In this document: positions 61,595 through 64,000 of the stretch, piece after piece
Layout of the letters: each line of letters opens with the position of its first letter
How positions within the stretch are numbered: the first letter of the stretch is position 1
Source: Amphirosellinia nigrospora
Lineage: Eukaryota; Ascomycota; Sordariomycetes; Xylariales; Xylariaceae
DNA length: 64,000 nt
Direction: 5' to 3'
Assembly: GCA_004123355.1 (NCBI GenBank)
Contig: SCHM01000002.1
Coordinates: forward strand, 1,178,001 to 1,242,000
The notes under the pieces: model-generated
Database searches by the model: none
Told to the model about the DNA's origin: nothing
What the model saw: the letters and a program-made list of their open reading frames with translations, nothing else
Made by a program: the position numbers and the translations under genes

Positions 61595-64000
61595 TTAATC
61601 CACTTCGCTCTCTCCTTCATCTTCGTCATCGTCTTCGTCTTCGTCGTCATCTTCCTCGTCGTCCTCGCCGTCAGATATGAGCTGCCCTAAGTCTTGAAGA
61701 CGTTTCTGGGTGCAGCCGGTTAGCATGCCGATAAGAGTAATTCACGAAGGATTGAACCATACCTTGTATTTTTCGACCTTCTCTTCCAGATCGCCAAATA
61801 CCATAAGAAGATCATCTAGCTCTGCTTGTGTGGATGACTGCTGCTCCTCTTTCTCCCCCAACCGAGTTTGAGCCTGACATAGTATAAGCAGCTAGATGAG
61901 TATGATTATAGACGTAACATACCTCTCCGAGTTCTCCTTGTTTTGTCGATAATTGCTTCTCCAGATCTGTAACTTGTTTCTCTACGGACTTTACCTTCAG
62001 CTCTTCCGCCGAGAGCTTGGAGTTAAGCTCCTCACGAGCAGCCTCTAGTTCCTGAGTCTTGGCCTTTTTAGCCTGCATATGAATTAGCACTCCCGCTCAT
62101 GCCTTAGGATTGATGGATTGCGACACAAACCTTCATTAGATCAACTTCAAGCGGCTGATAGTAGCACGAAGATCTGCCATCTCAGCTTCGGCTCTTCGCT
62201 GGACACGAGCTGCGTCCGCTTCAGCATTCTTGCGAACATAATCTATTTGCCTCTGTAACTCAGTTTCCTTGGTATTGTGCTCAGCGCGGAGCGATTCTGC
62301 GGCTGCGGCTACTTCTTTCTGGGCCACTTCGAATTGTTTTTGATGCGTATCGATCTGAGTTTTCTGTTGTATCTTGAGTTTTCTATGACTGTCAGTAGCA
62401 TTCGGTTCTGGCAGCGAAGCGAACTTACTTAAGTTCTTCTTCATGGTGACGCTGTATTGCCTCGTTTACGTTTTTAATACGTGCAAGTTCGGCGACTGAT
62501 GCCTCCTTCGAACGGCGGTGGTCGGCTTGTTCTTGGCCGAGTTTTCCGTTTAGAGACGCAACATCGGTAAGGGCTGCTTGTAAAGCCTGTTCTTTTTCTT
62601 CAATCTGTGAACGCAACGAGTCCACCAGCTCACGGGAAATCCCCTTCTGTACACCATTCGTTACTACAGATATCTCCAGGCCGGGGTCCGATCGATGGCT
62701 CTTGCTATGCGACTGTAGTTATCTTTGAAGAACTCAACAAAAGTTGCATCAAAATAAACATCTGGTAAATTCCCTGATCCATCTCCTTCTGGGAGTGACC
62801 TCGAAATCCCTCATTAGAGCATGGCCTCTGAGCTTATTCAAAGCATCTATATACTTCTCCCGTCCAACCCGAGATATGATCACCGAATGAAGAGTGGAAC
62901 GGGGAATAGGCGAATCCTTTGTGGAATTCATAGATGACACCTAATATCATAGCACACAGTCCTTGAACAAGAACACTGCCAGGAGGATGGCGTACGATTT
63001 CCTGTGTGAGCGCGTGAATGTTGCTGCTTCTCCCAAAAAGTCGTTGACGCCATCCATGTCTTCAAATAGCCACCCGATTAATAACATCAAATATCCAACG
63101 CACACGCGATCGTCGTCTCCTCTGCCAAGGGCCGTAACGAGGTGAGCAGTAATTGTTTGGATGCTGGTTACAACTTCTTCACCATTTTCCGCGTCCCTTC
63201 GGTGACAGACATGGCGAGTGTTTTGCCTTCTGGGTTCTCAAACACGAGGTGAAAGACAATAGCAGCGGCGAACCAGTGGCGGTATGGATCGTTAGCAGAC
63301 GAAGTACTGACAGGCCGCAGGAGGGTGGTCAACACATTCGCGGTTTCATCAACACCGGAAGCATGACCTTCGATAGCGCGACGTAAGAAGTGTATCCGTA
63401 CTTCAGGATGATTGAAAAAGTACGCTTTAATGCACTGACACGCGGCTACGCGCAGGTCGAATGCTTGTTGAAGGTACACTCAACCAAGATCTAATAGGCC
63501 GTCTATTACGTAGATAGGCGGAACGCCATTTGAATTGCCGAGTTGACCATTTTTTGTCTGGGTTGTTTCTAATACCGATGGGACTTGAAGCTGAGCGAAG
63601 TTCTCCTGAAGTCTCGCGTTGCCTCTAATGGTATCGGCACAGGTAGTCAAAGCCTACGACACGCACAATCAATTTCTGTAAATCTTTTGATGATTGGGAA
63701 GATCCGAACCTCTGCTCTGATAGGCATTTCAGTCTTGTGGCTGAATGCAACTTGTAGTGCATGATAAAGAACGCCATGCTGCCAGAAGGCCACTTGGTTC
63801 TGCGAGGTTCCTACAGCCCAGGCACTAGAAACAGTCGAATGACAGCCAACAAAGCGTAGATATTTCTGTTCTGCTGCTCTGAGCCCAAGCAGCGACCTCC
63901 TCATCTTCTTCTTTACCTGTATGATACTTTCAAGTAGCTTAGCGAGCTGCACGACACACCCGCTTTCCCGAAACAATGATTGGTTTGGAGGATTTAAGCG
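61595..64000 (-). CDS. uso1: Uso1/p115 vesicle-tethering protein, C-terminal part
   Basis: The gene enters from beyond the right edge, so the N-terminus is missing. Uso1 tethers ER-derived vesicles to the Golgi with Rab1 (Ypt1). The armadillo head is seen as MFRESGCVVQLAKLL, SQNQVAFWQHGVLYHALQ, AFDLRVAACQCIKAYF, DPYRHWFAAAIVFHL and TKDSPIPRSTLHSVI. The coiled-coil tail follows (LVDSLRSQIEEKEQALQ, LNGKLGQEQADHRRSKE) and a very acidic C-terminus of Asp/Glu runs ends at the stop at 61595. A 57-bp intron (61706-61762) joins EKVEKYK to KRLQDLGQL; another ends in CAG just before AQTRLGEKEEQ. The head region is split by several frame breaks, notably around 63,480-63,650 and 62,750-62,800. An essential gene in yeast, so true loss is unlikely. 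Confidence 0.9.

Overview
The window looks like nuclear DNA of a filamentous ascomycete (Pezizomycotina). The evidence is spliced genes with short 49-155 bp GT-AG introns and CTAAC-like branch points, fungal-type families (DUF4185, DUF829/PaxU-like, PNGase A, MscS with EF-hand, STAND/NLR pieces) and small secreted proteins. A Sordariomycetes/Xylariales affinity is a guess from gene style only.

Layout. 1-10.7 kb is gene-poor and AT-rich: a 16-bp minisatellite, a double hairpin, an N-terminal fragment of a STAND/NLR-type protein (4.0-5.2 kb) and old dispersed repeats. 10.8-13.4 kb carries a Ulp1-family SUMO-type protease (-). 13.4-34.5 kb is sparse: a secreted DUF4185 protein (16.5-17.9, -), an intact phenol 2-monooxygenase-family flavoprotein (20.4-22.5, +), two small secreted proteins (23.3-23.9, -; 28.6-29.3, +), a decayed tRNA-Ile and a broken NB-ARC/TPR gene (29.8-31.4). 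34.5-49.8 kb is gene-rich: 6-phosphofructo-2-kinase/fructose-2,6-bisphosphatase, DUF829 protein, cytochrome P450, alpha/beta hydrolase, PNGase A, MutY-type adenine glycosylase (-) and a fructosamine-kinase-like gene. After a 3.5 kb gap, 53.3-64 kb holds an MscS-like channel, a PBP-like secreted protein, PRMT3-type arginine methyltransferase (-) and the C-terminal part of the Uso1/p115 vesicle tether (-, running off the window).

The most important technical observation is that nearly every conserved gene is split by single-base losses, usually inside short homopolymers, with protein similarity continuing in the next frame. I count about thirty such breaks, almost all of the same sign, including in housekeeping genes. 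This looks like uncorrected sequencing or assembly error rather than mass pseudogenisation. Gene spans below follow the protein across these breaks; I have not written out repaired sequences.

I see no gene cluster that clearly forms a new system. The P450, DUF829 and alpha/beta hydrolase lie within about 6 kb but with no backbone synthase, so a pathway link is only a possibility. The best biological leads are the STAND/NLR remnants, the two small secreted proteins in gene-poor DNA, a fructosamine kinase with Asn in place of the expected catalytic Asp, and a strongly repeated palindrome (TACCTAGGTA, seven exact copies).
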